The notes under the pieces: model-generated | Told to the model about the DNA's origin: nothing | Seen by the model: the letters and a program-made list of their open reading frames with translations, nothing else | Databases searched by the model: none | Source: Subtercola boreus | GTDB lineage: Bacteria > Actinomycetota > Actinomycetes > Actinomycetales > Microbacteriaceae | Assembly: GCF_006716115.1 (NCBI RefSeq) | Contig: NZ_VFOO01000001.1 | Location: forward strand, 3,286,001-3,350,000 | Reading direction: 5' to 3' | Length of the DNA: 64,000 bases | Shown here: positions 42,012 through 50,166 of the stretch, piece by piece | Layout: every line of letters starts with the position of its first letter | Position numbering within the stretch: the stretch's first letter is position 1 | Program-made: the position numbers and the translations under genes

Positions 42012-42080
42012 CGGGGCTCCTAGCTCTCGGCGCGGGGATGATGCGCAGACGTCGACAGGGTCTGCTGCAGACGACTGTCG

Positions 42081-42101
42081 TTTGTCGACAATACACTGAA
42101 T
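42081..42101 (-). promoter_or_regulatory. Shared GntR-type operator, copy 2
   Basis: On the minus strand it reads ATTCAGTGTATTGTCGACA, identical to the 27643 site in 17 of 19 positions with the two differences in the spacer. The palindromic core TTGTCGACAA is longer than in copy 1. It precedes the leftward aminotransferase in the same orientation as copy 1 precedes the ABC operon. Confidence 0.6.
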
Positions 42102-42155
42102 GGCGGTCCGTCACCACTCAACACGGTGAGCATCGGCGGTTCTGACCCGAAAGTC

Positions 42156-42184
42156 CAATCGCAGGAATATAGTTCCGACGATTG
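42156..42184. promoter_or_regulatory. MarR operator candidate upstream of 42199
   Basis: A 29-bp interrupted palindrome: CAATCG...GGAA, a TATAG centre, then TTCC...CGATTG, with 10 of 12 arm positions pairing. It ends 14 nt before the MarR start, so it probably overlaps that promoter and serves autorepression. Confidence 0.6.
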
Positions 42185-42198
42185 CTGTTCCAGACTGC

Positions 42199-42648
42199 AT
42201 GACCTCTTATTCCGACTTCTTCTCCGAGCTCGTGCGGCTCGAGATCACCGTGTGGGATCGACTCGACGATGCGCAGAAGGCCGCGACCGGAACAACCGTC
42301 GCGCAGTTGCAGGCTCTGCGAGCCATCAGCGGGCACGGCGGCACTGCCCGGGTGCAGGACGTCTCCGACGCGCTGCAGATCACCGTTGGAGCGGCGAGCA
42401 AGCTCATCGACCGGCTCGAACGGGACGGCCTGGCGGAGCGTTCCGCCCATCCGGTCGACCGCCGCTCCATGGTGATCGCCCTGACAGCGAGCGGTACAGA
42501 GACCTTCGAGAGGGCGTCGGCCGCGGCGGACCGGAACCTCGAAGACCTGCTGGGCGACGGGCTGACGCCCGAGCGTGCGACCGAGCTCGCGGCCGTCTTG
42601 GCCGAGTTGCACGCGACCCTGCGAGACCGAAAGGAAGGATCGTCATGA
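42199..42648 (+). CDS. MarR-family transcriptional regulator
   Basis: 149 aa. Winged HTH: TVAQLQALRAISGHGGTARVQDVSDALQI, TVGAASKLIDRLERDGLAERSAHPVDRRSMVIALTASG. Its stop overlaps the oxidoreductase start by 4 nt, so repressor and enzyme are co-transcribed. A 29-bp palindrome precedes it. The pair resembles the MarR/oxidoreductase pair at 3397-4921, but here co-directional. Confidence 0.9.
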   Translation: MTSYSDFFSELVRLEITVWDRLDDAQKAATGTTVAQLQALRAISGHGGTARVQDVSDALQITVGAASKLIDRLERDGLAERSAHPVDRRSMVIALTASGTETFERASAAADRNLEDLLGDGLTPERATELAAVLAELHATLRDRKEGSS

Positions 42649-43628
42649 CCGACACCATGCGCGCCGTCGTGATCGAGCATCCGGGACCGCCCGAAGTTCT
42701 GCAGCTGCGAGACGTGCCCGTGCCGCGCGTCGAGTCCGGCCGGGTGTTGATCCGCGTGAAGGCGTTCGGGCTGAACCGCTCCGAGTTGCACTTCCGCAGC
42801 GGGGTCGCCTCGACGGGCGACTTCCCGCGCATCCCGGGCATCGAGGCCACGGGCGTCGTCGAAGCAGCCCCCGGCGGCGAGGTCGAGCCGGGCACGCAGG
42901 TGATGACGATGATGGGCGGCATGGGCCGTTCGTTCGACGGTGGGTACGCCGAGTTCGTCTCCGTGCCCGTGAACCAGGTCATCCCGTTTGAAAGCGACCT
43001 CGACTGGTCGACGCTCGGTGCGATCCCCGAGATGCTGCAGACCGCGTACGGCTCGCTGTCGGTCGGGCTGCAGGCCGTCGACGGCCAGAGTCTGCTGATC
43101 CGGGGCGGAACCTCCTCGGTGGGGCTCGCGGCCGCGGTGCTCGCGAAGCGGCGCGGGATGACCGTGCTTGCCACGACGCGGAGCGAGGCGAGGTTCGACC
43201 TGCTCCGAAGCGCCGGGGTCGATCATCCGCTCGTCGACACCGGTGAGATCTCATCCGAGGTGCACCGCCTGCTCGGCGGGGGAGTGGATGGCGCGATCGA
43301 GCTCGTGGGCGTGAACGTGATGCGCGACACGCTCCGCGCGACCCGGCCCGGCGGCACGGTGTGCTTCACGGGCATGCTCTCCGACGACTGGACCATCCCC
43401 GAGTTCTATCCGATGGACTGGCTGCCGAACGGGGTGCGCCTCACCGCGTACTCGGGCGAGGCCGAGGGGCTGCCCGCGGCGGTGCTGCAGGACTACCTCG
43501 ACGCGGTCGCAGCCGGCACCGCCGTGGTTCCGATCGGCCACGTCTACCCGCTCGACCAGATCGTGCGGGCCCACCACGACCTCGAAGAGAACACCGTCGG
43601 CGGCAAGGCCGTCGTCGTTCTCGACTGA
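42645..43628 (+). CDS. Zinc-free MDR alcohol dehydrogenase/quinone reductase-like protein
   Basis: 327 aa from the ATG at 42645 with AAGGAAGG upstream. GroES-like start (MRAVVIEHPGPPEVLQLRDVPVPRV), GLNRSELHFRSG, and the nucleotide motif LLIRGGTSSVGLAAAVLAKRRG near residue 145. No zinc Cys cluster. It belongs to the NADPH-dependent quinone/enone reductase branch. Control by the preceding MarR gene suggests response to a small toxic or signal molecule. Confidence 0.85.
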   Translation: MTDTMRAVVIEHPGPPEVLQLRDVPVPRVESGRVLIRVKAFGLNRSELHFRSGVASTGDFPRIPGIEATGVVEAAPGGEVEPGTQVMTMMGGMGRSFDGGYAEFVSVPVNQVIPFESDLDWSTLGAIPEMLQTAYGSLSVGLQAVDGQSLLIRGGTSSVGLAAAVLAKRRGMTVLATTRSEARFDLLRSAGVDHPLVDTGEISSEVHRLLGGGVDGAIELVGVNVMRDTLRATRPGGTVCFTGMLSDDWTIPEFYPMDWLPNGVRLTAYSGEAEGLPAAVLQDYLDAVAAGTAVVPIGHVYPLDQIVRAHHDLEENTVGGKAVVVLD

Positions 43629-43642
43629 CCGAAGGACCCATC

Positions 43643-44551
43643 ATGACCCGTTCGAAGTACTTCGCTGCGCTCGCGCTCGGCCTTTCTGTCGTCGCTCTCG
43701 CCGGCTGTTCCGCCAGTGGGGGAGCAGATCCGCTGGCGGCTCCGAGCGCATCGGGCGACACGATCGTGGTCGGTTCGCAGGCCTACTACTCGAACGAGAT
43801 CATCGCCGAGATCTACGCGGAGGCGCTCGAGAGCGACGGTTTCGCCGTGAAGCGACAGTTCAACATCGGCCAGCGGGAGGCCTACCTGCCCGAACTCGAA
43901 TCGGGCGGCGTCGACCTGTTCCCCGAGTACACGGGCCCACTGCTGCAGTACTGGGTGCCGACGACGACGCTCACCCAGGCCGACGAGGTGTACGAGGCGC
44001 TCAGGGCGGCTGCGCCCGCGGGGCTGCAGGTGCTCGACCAGTCGGCCGCCACCGACCAGGACGCCTACGCCGTCACCCGCGAATTCTCCGAGCAGTACGG
44101 CGTGACGAGTCTCGCCGACCTCGCCTCGGTGCCTGTGCCTCTCGTCGTCGGCGGCAACGCCGAAGGTGTCGACCGGCCGAACGGGCCGAAGGGCCTGCTC
44201 GAGCACTACGGCGTGACGGTCGGGTTCACCCCGATCGACGACGGGGGCGGGCCGCTGACCGTCAGCTCGCTGAAGAGCGGGGCCATCCAGCTCGGCATCG
44301 TCTACACGGCGAGCCCGACCATCCAGAGCGGCGACCTCGTCATCCTCGACGACCCCGAGAACCTCTTCACCGCCTCCCACGTCGTACCCGTCGCCAGCGA
44401 CTCCCTGCCCGCCGGGGCGGCCGACACCGTGAACCGCATCAGTGCGGCACTGACGCCCGAAGACCTCATCGCGATGAACGTGCAGAGCGTCGACGGTCAG
44501 CAGTCGTCCGACGCGATCGCCGCCGGCTGGCTCGCCGCGCACCCGCTCTGA
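43643..44551 (+). CDS. Glycine betaine/osmoprotectant-type ABC binding lipoprotein (orphan)
   Basis: 302 aa from the ATG at 43643 (GAAGGA upstream). Lipoprotein signal peptide with lipobox LAGC (residues about 18-21), Ser/Gly linker, and an OpuAC/OpuBC-type fold (GSQAYYSNEIIAEIYAEALES, LESGGVDLFPEYTGPLLQYW). Such proteins bind quaternary amines outside the membrane. No cognate permease or ATPase is encoded in the window, so it must share a transporter elsewhere or work otherwise. It lies 14 nt after the oxidoreductase gene, probably in its operon. Confidence 0.85.
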   Translation: MTRSKYFAALALGLSVVALAGCSASGGADPLAAPSASGDTIVVGSQAYYSNEIIAEIYAEALESDGFAVKRQFNIGQREAYLPELESGGVDLFPEYTGPLLQYWVPTTTLTQADEVYEALRAAAPAGLQVLDQSAATDQDAYAVTREFSEQYGVTSLADLASVPVPLVVGGNAEGVDRPNGPKGLLEHYGVTVGFTPIDDGGGPLTVSSLKSGAIQLGIVYTASPTIQSGDLVILDDPENLFTASHVVPVASDSLPAGAADTVNRISAALTPEDLIAMNVQSVDGQQSSDAIAAGWLAAHPL

Positions 44552-44563
44552 CCGGCACACGTT

Positions 44564-44596
44564 CCCCCGACCATCCACCCCCCCCCCCGACCATCC
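44564..44596 (+). repeat. 13-bp direct repeat with an 11-C homopolymer
   Basis: CCCCCGACCATCC occurs at 44564-44576 and again at 44584-44596, and the segment between includes a run of 11 C (44578-44588). It lies in the 5' leader of the isochorismatase-fold gene, 40 nt before its GTG. C-tracts are prone to slippage; sequencing or assembly error is also possible. Confidence 0.7.
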
Positions 44597-44628
44597 CACC
44601 CCAAACAGAAGAACAGCGAGAATTTGAA

Positions 44629-45231
44629 GTGACCCACTCCACCCCCACAACCGCCGTGCTCGTCATCGACATGCAGAACGACACCGTGCACACCGACGGC
44701 GCCCACGCCTCGTTCGGTGCCGCAGAGAATGCAGCGAGCCAGAACGTGATCGCGAACATCCGCACGATCCTCGATGCTGCGCGCGCCGTCGACGTGCCCG
44801 TCTTCCACAGCCGCATCGTCGTCTATCCCCGGGTCGGCCTCGGCGGCAGCAACGCACCGGTGTTCCGGATGCTCGCGCCCGACACCTTCAAGCTCGGCAG
44901 CTGGGGCGCGGCGGTCGTCGACGAACTGGCGCCGCAGGGCGACGAGATCCTCCTCGACCGCACCCGCATGAGCGTCTTCAACGGAACCGAGATCGACAGC
45001 CTGCTGCGGAACCTCGGGGTGACGAAGCTGATCGTCGTGGGCGCCTGGACGAACATGGCCGTCGAGCACACGGTGCGCGACGCGGCCGACCACGGTTACG
45101 AGGTCACGATTGTCTCCGACGGCACGTCGAGCCTCAGTGCGGACTGGCAGCGCGCCGCCCTCGAGTACGCTCTGACCAACATCGCGACGATCGCCGACAC
45201 GGCGAGCGTCACCGCTTCTCTCAGCGCGTGA
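44629..45231 (+). CDS. Isochorismatase-fold protein lacking catalytic Cys and Lys
   Basis: 200 aa, GTG start. The cysteine-hydrolase fold is unmistakable: AVLVIDMQNDTVH with the catalytic Asp region, LLDRTRMSVFNGTEID where the usual catalytic Lys is Arg, and VVGAWTNMAVEHTVRDAADHGY where the usual nucleophile Cys (TNxCVE) is Ala. The protein has no cysteine at all. Canonical members are isochorismatases, nicotinamidases or amide hydrolases. This one should be inactive in that chemistry or use another. It lies after the orphan binding protein gene and ends before a strong hairpin terminator. Confidence 0.85.
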   Translation: MTHSTPTTAVLVIDMQNDTVHTDGAHASFGAAENAASQNVIANIRTILDAARAVDVPVFHSRIVVYPRVGLGGSNAPVFRMLAPDTFKLGSWGAAVVDELAPQGDEILLDRTRMSVFNGTEIDSLLRNLGVTKLIVVGAWTNMAVEHTVRDAADHGYEVTIVSDGTSSLSADWQRAALEYALTNIATIADTASVTASLSA

Positions 45232-45237
45232 ACCGGC

Positions 45238-45272
45238 GACGGGGACTGTTCCAAAACTGAACAGTCCCCGTC
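45238..45272 (+). terminator. Strong hairpin terminator
   Basis: GACGGGGACTGTTC (45238-45251), a 7-nt loop, and GAACAGTCCCCGTC (45259-45272) form a perfect 14-bp stem, extendable by a C-G pair. There is no T tract, common for actinobacterial terminators. It closes the MarR-to-isochorismatase transcription unit. Confidence 0.8.
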
Positions 45273-45360
45273 GTGGCCGCTTCGGGCGGCCTACCCTCGG
45301 AATCCCCGACGTACGGCCTCTCCGAGGCAGGCGCCTTCGATCCTGAGCAGGAGGACAACG

Positions 45361-46389
45361 ATGTCCACACCCACATTCGGCCTCTGGTACGACTTCCGCA
45401 ATCCCGACCAGTGGGCGCAGCCGATCGGCGCGTTGTACCGCGACACGATCGACCAGGCGGTCTGGGCCGAGTCGCTCGGTTTCGGGTCGGCGTGGCTCAG
45501 CGAGCACCACTTCGCCCCCGACTCCTACGCCTCGTCGCCGTTGATCGTCGCGGCGGCCATCGGGGCGCGCACGACGACGATGCGCGTCGCCACGAACATC
45601 GTTGTGGCGGCCTTCCACAATCCGGTGCGGCTGGCCGAGGACGCCAACGCCCTCTCCCTCATCACCGACGGCCGGTTCGACCTCGGTGTCGGCCTCGGCT
45701 ACAACGAGCGGGAGTTCGAAGCGTTCGGCCGGGTGCGGAAGCAACGACCGAGCCTCCTCGAAGACGCCGTCGCGATCATCCGCACCGCCTGGAGCGGCAG
45801 CGACGCAGGCCACCAGGGCACGAGGCTCTCGTCTCCTGCCCTGAAGGTCATTCCGATGGCCGAGAAGACGCCGCGGATGCCCATCGGCGCGGTCGTAGCG
45901 AAGGGCATCGAGCGGGCCGCCCGCCTGGGGGATGGCGTGATCACCCTCTCGAACGACAGCATCCCCGTCTACCTCGAGGCCTTAGTGGCGAACGGCAAGT
46001 CACTTGACGAGGGGGCAGTGTTCGCGAGCCAGTGGGTCGTCGTCGCCGACGACCCCGAGAAGGAGTGGAGCCGGATCGGTGAGAAGGTGCTCTACCAGGT
46101 CAACAAATACATCGAGTGGGGCTCGTTCGAGGGCTCGGGTGTACCCGACCACTTCGATGCTCCGGATGACCTGCTCGACTTCGGCATCTACCAGCTGTGG
46201 GACGGGGCGAAGGCCGTCGACGAGCTGGTCTCGCTCGCCGAGCGGTACCCGCAGATCGAGGACTTCCACTTCTGGGCGCAGTTCCCCGGCGAGACGGTCG
46301 AGTCGGGCTCGGCTCGCGTGCAGTTCATCGCCGACCGGGTGATCCCAGAGGTCACGCGCCGGCTGACACCCCAGCACGCGACGGTGTGA
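45361..46389 (+). CDS. Luciferase-like (LLM) flavin-dependent oxidoreductase
   Basis: 342 aa, ATG with AGGAGG upstream. LLM-class bacterial luciferase-like barrel: FGLWYDFRNPDQW, GFGSAWLSEHHFAPDSY, ATNIVVAAFHNPVRLAEDANALSLITDG, DLGVGLGYNEREFEAFG. Members are F420- or FMN-dependent monooxygenases or reductases. The cofactor is not certain; F420 is common in actinobacteria. It has its own promoter region after the terminator at 45238. Its end overlaps the convergent UvrA-like gene by 38 bp. Confidence 0.85.
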   Translation: MSTPTFGLWYDFRNPDQWAQPIGALYRDTIDQAVWAESLGFGSAWLSEHHFAPDSYASSPLIVAAAIGARTTTMRVATNIVVAAFHNPVRLAEDANALSLITDGRFDLGVGLGYNEREFEAFGRVRKQRPSLLEDAVAIIRTAWSGSDAGHQGTRLSSPALKVIPMAEKTPRMPIGAVVAKGIERAARLGDGVITLSNDSIPVYLEALVANGKSLDEGAVFASQWVVVADDPEKEWSRIGEKVLYQVNKYIEWGSFEGSGVPDHFDAPDDLLDFGIYQLWDGAKAVDELVSLAERYPQIEDFHFWAQFPGETVESGSARVQFIADRVIPEVTRRLTPQHATV

Positions 46390-48958
46390 GCGCGGCCCGG
46401 AGGTAGGGGGCCGTGCGGCTTGCGGGGTTCTCGGAGACGTCCTCCGGCGTTCCCTCGGCGACAATGTGTCCGCCCGCGTCTCCAGCGCCCGGCCCGAGGT
46501 CGATCACCCAGTCGGCTTCGGCGACGACGCGCATGTCGTGCTCCACGATGATCACCGTGTTCCCACCGTCGACGAGGCGCTGGAGGTGACCGATGAGCCG
46601 GTCGGAGTCGGCCGGGTGCAGCCCGGAGGTCGGTTCGTCGAGCAGATAGAGCGTGTCGCCGCGTTGGGCGCGGCGGAGTTCCGATGCCAGCTTGACGCGC
46701 TGGGCTTCGCCGCCGGAGAGCTCGGTGGCCGACTGGCCGAGGGAGATGTAGCCGAGCCCCACGTCCAGGAGCGCATCGAGATGCGCGACGACGTCGGCAT
46801 CCCCCTCGAAGAACTCCCGCGCGCGGCTCACGCTCATCGCCAGAACGTCGGCGACCGTCATCCCGTCCAGCCGGATCTCGAGGGTCTCGTCGTTGTACCG
46901 TGTTCCAGCGCAGGCGGTGCACGGCGCGTGCACGGTGGGCAGGAAGAGCAACTCGACCTCGATCATCCCTTCGCCCTTGCAGACGGGACACCGTCCGCTC
47001 GGGAGGTTGAAGGAGAACCGGCTCGCGCCGTAGTGCCGTCGCCGTGCTTCCGGGGTCGCCGCGAAACGGCTGCGGATCTGGTCGAAGACGCCCGTGTAGG
47101 TCGCCACGTTCGACCGGGGCGTCCGTCCGATCGGCTTCTGGGTCACCTGCACGATCCGCCGAACGCGATCCGCTGGCCCGGATGCCCGGCCGGATGTGGT
47201 GACCGGGGCGCCCGAGACCAGCGGGTCCTCCGAGGTGGGTTCGGCTTCGCCCTCGACCTCCTCCGTGGCGCTGGCGAGGTCTGCTCGCAGGAGGTCGGGG
47301 ATGCCGTGGTTGAGGAGCGTCGACTTACCCGATCCCGAGACGCCGGTGATTGCGGTGAAGGCTCCCAGCGGAAAACTCACGGAGACATCCGACAGGTTGT
47401 TCCGCGCGACACCGGTGAGAGCGAGCCGGGCATCGCCGCTGCGCCGCCGGCGTTTCGGCTCAGGTGCAGGCTCTGACTCGGTGAAGAGGTAGCGACGGGT
47501 GACGGACTCCTGCACATCACGGAGGCCATCGATCTCGCCCGAGTAGATGACGGTACCCCCTGCGGTGCCTGCCCCCGGACCGATGTCGATGATCCAGTCC
47601 GCCTCCCGGATGACGCCCAGGGAGTGCTCGACGTAGAACACCGAGTTGCCGGAATCCCGGAGGCTCCTCAGAATGCCGAGGAGTGCCTCGGTGTCGGCGG
47701 GGTGGAGTCCTGCGGAGGGCTCATCCAGCACGAACACGACGCCGAAGAGCCGCGAGAGCACCTGCGTGGCCAATCGCATGCGCTGGAGTTCACCCGACGA
47801 CAGAGTGGACGTCGTGCGGTCGAGGGTCAGGTAGCCGAGCCCGAGGTCGGTGATCGGGGACAGACGCTGAAGCAGGTCGGTCGCCAATCTCTGGGCGGCG
47901 AGACGCTTCTCCGGTGGGAGGTCCTCCGCAGGTGGTCGGTGAGACGTCTGGCGGGTGGTTCCCCAGTCGGGGAGGAGAATCCCTTCCATCAGCCGGGCCA
48001 CCTCGTCCAGGGGCATCGATGAGATCTCGGTGATGTCGGCACCCTCGAAGGTGACGGCGAGGGCATCGGGCCTCAGCCGTTTCCCACCGCAGGTGGGGCA
48101 GAGCACGCTGACCATGAACCCAGCCGCTTTCTCACGCATCCGGGCGCTCTTCGAGCTGGCGAACGTGTCAAGCACATAGCGCTTCACTCCGAGGAACGTG
48201 CTCATGTACGACGGCTCCGCTCCGGATGCCACGGCCTTCCGCACCTCGCTGGGCGAGAGATCCCTGAAGATCGGCACCTGGGGCGACTCATCGGTGTAGA
48301 GCGCCCAGGTGCGCTGGTCGGCGGGGAGGTCGCGCCACGGCACGTCGACGTCGTAGCCGAGCGAGATGAGGCTGTCCTGCAGTTGCTTGCCGTGCCAGGC
48401 CGTCGGCCAGGCAGCCAGGGCGCGCTCGCGGATCGACAGCGAGTCGTCGGGAACCATGAGTTCTTCGGGAACGTCGTAGATGCGGCCCAGTCCGTGGCAC
48501 GCGGGGCAGGCGCCCTGCACGGTGTTCGCGGAGAAGTCCTCGGCGAACAGCATCGGCGCGCCGACCGGGTAGGTGCCGACCCGGGAGAACAGCATCCGGA
48601 CGACGTTCGCGACCGTTGTCGCACTCCCCACCGTCGAGCGAGCGGTTCCGCCTGAGCGGCGTTGCGACAGAGCGACGGCCGGCGGCAGGCCGTCGATCGA
48701 ATCCACGTCGGGGACGCCGACCTGGTCGATGAGGCGCCTCGCATAGGGAGCCACGGATTCGAAGAACCGGCGCTGAGCCTCGGCGTAGACGGTGCCGAAC
48801 GCCAGCGAGCTCTTGCCCGACCCCGAGACGCCGGTGAAGGCCACGAGGGCGTTCCGAGGAATGTCGACGTCGATGGACTGCAGGTTGTGCTCCCGGGCCC
48901 CGCGCACGCGTACGCCGCCCGATCCGGCTCCGGCTGGGGAACCGTTCACGTCACTCAT
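46352..48958 (-). CDS. UvrA2-like ABC ATPase (excinuclease A paralogue)
   Basis: 868 aa. Two ABC cassettes: Walker A GVSGSGKSSLAFG near residue 42 and GVSGSGKSTLLNHG in the second half; signatures LSSGELQRMRLA and LSGGEAQRVKLA. Zinc-type Cys pairs CPACHGLG, CPTCGGKRL and CPVCKGEG...CTACAG are present. The length and the missing insert suggest the UvrA2/DrrC class without a UvrB-binding domain. These proteins confer tolerance to DNA-binding antibiotics or UV rather than standard repair with UvrB. Start ATG at 48958. Confidence 0.85.
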   Translation of the reverse strand: MSDVNGSPAGAGSGGVRVRGAREHNLQSIDVDIPRNALVAFTGVSGSGKSSLAFGTVYAEAQRRFFESVAPYARRLIDQVGVPDVDSIDGLPPAVALSQRRSGGTARSTVGSATTVANVVRMLFSRVGTYPVGAPMLFAEDFSANTVQGACPACHGLGRIYDVPEELMVPDDSLSIRERALAAWPTAWHGKQLQDSLISLGYDVDVPWRDLPADQRTWALYTDESPQVPIFRDLSPSEVRKAVASGAEPSYMSTFLGVKRYVLDTFASSKSARMREKAAGFMVSVLCPTCGGKRLRPDALAVTFEGADITEISSMPLDEVARLMEGILLPDWGTTRQTSHRPPAEDLPPEKRLAAQRLATDLLQRLSPITDLGLGYLTLDRTTSTLSSGELQRMRLATQVLSRLFGVVFVLDEPSAGLHPADTEALLGILRSLRDSGNSVFYVEHSLGVIREADWIIDIGPGAGTAGGTVIYSGEIDGLRDVQESVTRRYLFTESEPAPEPKRRRRSGDARLALTGVARNNLSDVSVSFPLGAFTAITGVSGSGKSTLLNHGIPDLLRADLASATEEVEGEAEPTSEDPLVSGAPVTTSGRASGPADRVRRIVQVTQKPIGRTPRSNVATYTGVFDQIRSRFAATPEARRRHYGASRFSFNLPSGRCPVCKGEGMIEVELLFLPTVHAPCTACAGTRYNDETLEIRLDGMTVADVLAMSVSRAREFFEGDADVVAHLDALLDVGLGYISLGQSATELSGGEAQRVKLASELRRAQRGDTLYLLDEPTSGLHPADSDRLIGHLQRLVDGGNTVIIVEHDMRVVAEADWVIDLGPGAGDAGGHIVAEGTPEDVSENPASRTAPYLRAALTPSRAGVSAGA

Positions 48959-48975
48959 CCCTTACATCTCCCGAT

Positions 48976-49656
48976 TCAAGCGCCATGGCCGTGGTCGTGG
49001 TGGTCGTCGTCATCATCCAGCAGCATCCCGACCGACGTCGCACACGCGTCGCCCCGCCACGCCTCGACGCCCTCGCGCAGGGCGAAGACGACGATGACGA
49101 GTCCGGCGACCGGATCCGCCCACCACCAGCCGAACAGGCTGTTCAGTAGGAGCCCGAGCAGAACCGCGGCCGACAGGTACGTGCAGATGAGGGTCTGCCG
49201 CGAGTCGGCGACAGCGGTGGCCGACCCCAGTTCCCGGCCCGTGCGGCGCTCGGCGAACGACAGGAACGGCATGACGACGACACTGATCGCGGTGAGGGCG
49301 ATGCCGACCGGGCTGTGCTCCGCCGCCGATCCGCCGAGGAGCCCGAGCACCGACGACACCGCCACGTAGGCGGCGAGGGCGAAGAAGGCGACCGCGATGA
49401 CGCGGAGGGTGCCCTTCTCCCAGCGCTCCGGGTCGCGGCGCGTGAACTGCCAGGCGACGGCGGCCGCCGAGAGTACTTCGATCGTCGAGTCGAGCCCGAA
49501 GCCGATCAGTGCACCGGATGACGCGACCGTACCGGCGGCGAGGGCGACGACGGCCTCGACGAGGTTGTAGCCGATGGTGATGGCGACGATCAGGCGGATG
49601 CGCCGCTGGAGGAGAGTGCGCCGATCCTGGACCGCCGTGTGCGTCGGAGCCGTCAT
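48976..49656 (-). CDS. CDF-type cation efflux protein with His/Asp-rich tail
   Basis: 226 aa from the ATG at 49656, overlapping the CmtR stop by 4 nt; a frame open to 50076 is rejected. About 5-6 hydrophobic segments, with FGLDSTIEVLSA in a membrane helix and VADSRQTLICTYLSA in a later one carrying Asp residues at metal-transport positions, and a cytoplasmic C-terminal tail DDDDDHHDHGHG that could bind metal. It is the expected effector of the CmtR-type regulator and probably exports Cd/Pb/Zn or similar. Confidence 0.85.
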   Translation of the reverse strand: MTAPTHTAVQDRRTLLQRRIRLIVAITIGYNLVEAVVALAAGTVASSGALIGFGLDSTIEVLSAAAVAWQFTRRDPERWEKGTLRVIAVAFFALAAYVAVSSVLGLLGGSAAEHSPVGIALTAISVVVMPFLSFAERRTGRELGSATAVADSRQTLICTYLSAAVLLGLLLNSLFGWWWADPVAGLVIVVFALREGVEAWRGDACATSVGMLLDDDDDHHDHGHGA

Positions 49657-50006
49657 CGTGTCGTCTCGCAGCAGCCCGGCACGCGGCAGGCCTCGTCGCT
49701 GCAGGGCGCCGAGGCGTCGACGGCGAGCACGACGCCGAGAAGGCCGTCGAGTGCCTGGGCCAGGTGGGCATCCGCGATCTCGTACCGGTGCTGCCGGCCC
49801 TCGGGTTCGGCCACCACGATGCCGCAGTCCCTGAGGCAGGTGAGATGGTTCGAGACGTTCTGGCGGGTCAGCCCGAGCTCCGCAGCGATCTGCGCCGGAT
49901 AGGCCGGCCCGCCCAGCAGCATCAGAAGGATGCGGGAACGGCTCGGATCCGCCATGGCGCGGCCGATCCGGTTCATGACATCGAGTCTGGTGGTGAGCGA
50001 GAGCAC
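49653..50006 (-). CDS. cmtR: CmtR-type ArsR/SmtB metal-sensing repressor
   Basis: 117 aa from a GTG at 50006; the frame extends upstream without a good start. Strong resemblance to mycobacterial CmtR: RIGRAMADPSRSRILLMLL, GLTRQNVSNHLTCLRDCGIVV with the two Cys metal ligands, and HLAQALDGLLGVVLAVD followed by a Cys-containing tail (APCSDEACRVPGCC). CmtR releases DNA on binding Cd(II) or Pb(II). A perfect 18-bp operator lies 10 nt upstream of its start. It is coupled to the CDF exporter. Confidence 0.88.
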   Translation of the reverse strand: MLSLTTRLDVMNRIGRAMADPSRSRILLMLLGGPAYPAQIAAELGLTRQNVSNHLTCLRDCGIVVAEPEGRQHRYEIADAHLAQALDGLLGVVLAVDASAPCSDEACRVPGCCETTR

Positions 50007-50015
50007 CGTGCAACA

Positions 50016-50033
50016 ATACAGCGTTGGCTGTAT
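50016..50033. promoter_or_regulatory. CmtR operator
   Basis: ATACAGC-GTTG-GCTGTAT is a perfect inverted repeat just upstream of the cmtR start. The symmetry, spacing and position fit the SmtB/ArsR-family operator of the CmtR regulator. Confidence 0.75.
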
Positions 50034-50166
50034 CGAGCACCACCGACGCGAGTCCCTGGACTTGCGGTTCTGGCAAGAACGGGAGATCTTGCTCACCCGC
50101 GGTTCGTCACAATGCCCGGGGCAGTACGTACAGTGAAGCCAGACGACAGAAGATCGGCTGGCCCGC

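Noticed and set aside
44564-44596. C-tract as a frameshift in the coding region
   Set aside because: It lies in the intergenic leader, after the lipoprotein stop at 44551 and before the GTG at 44629, so no frame is broken.
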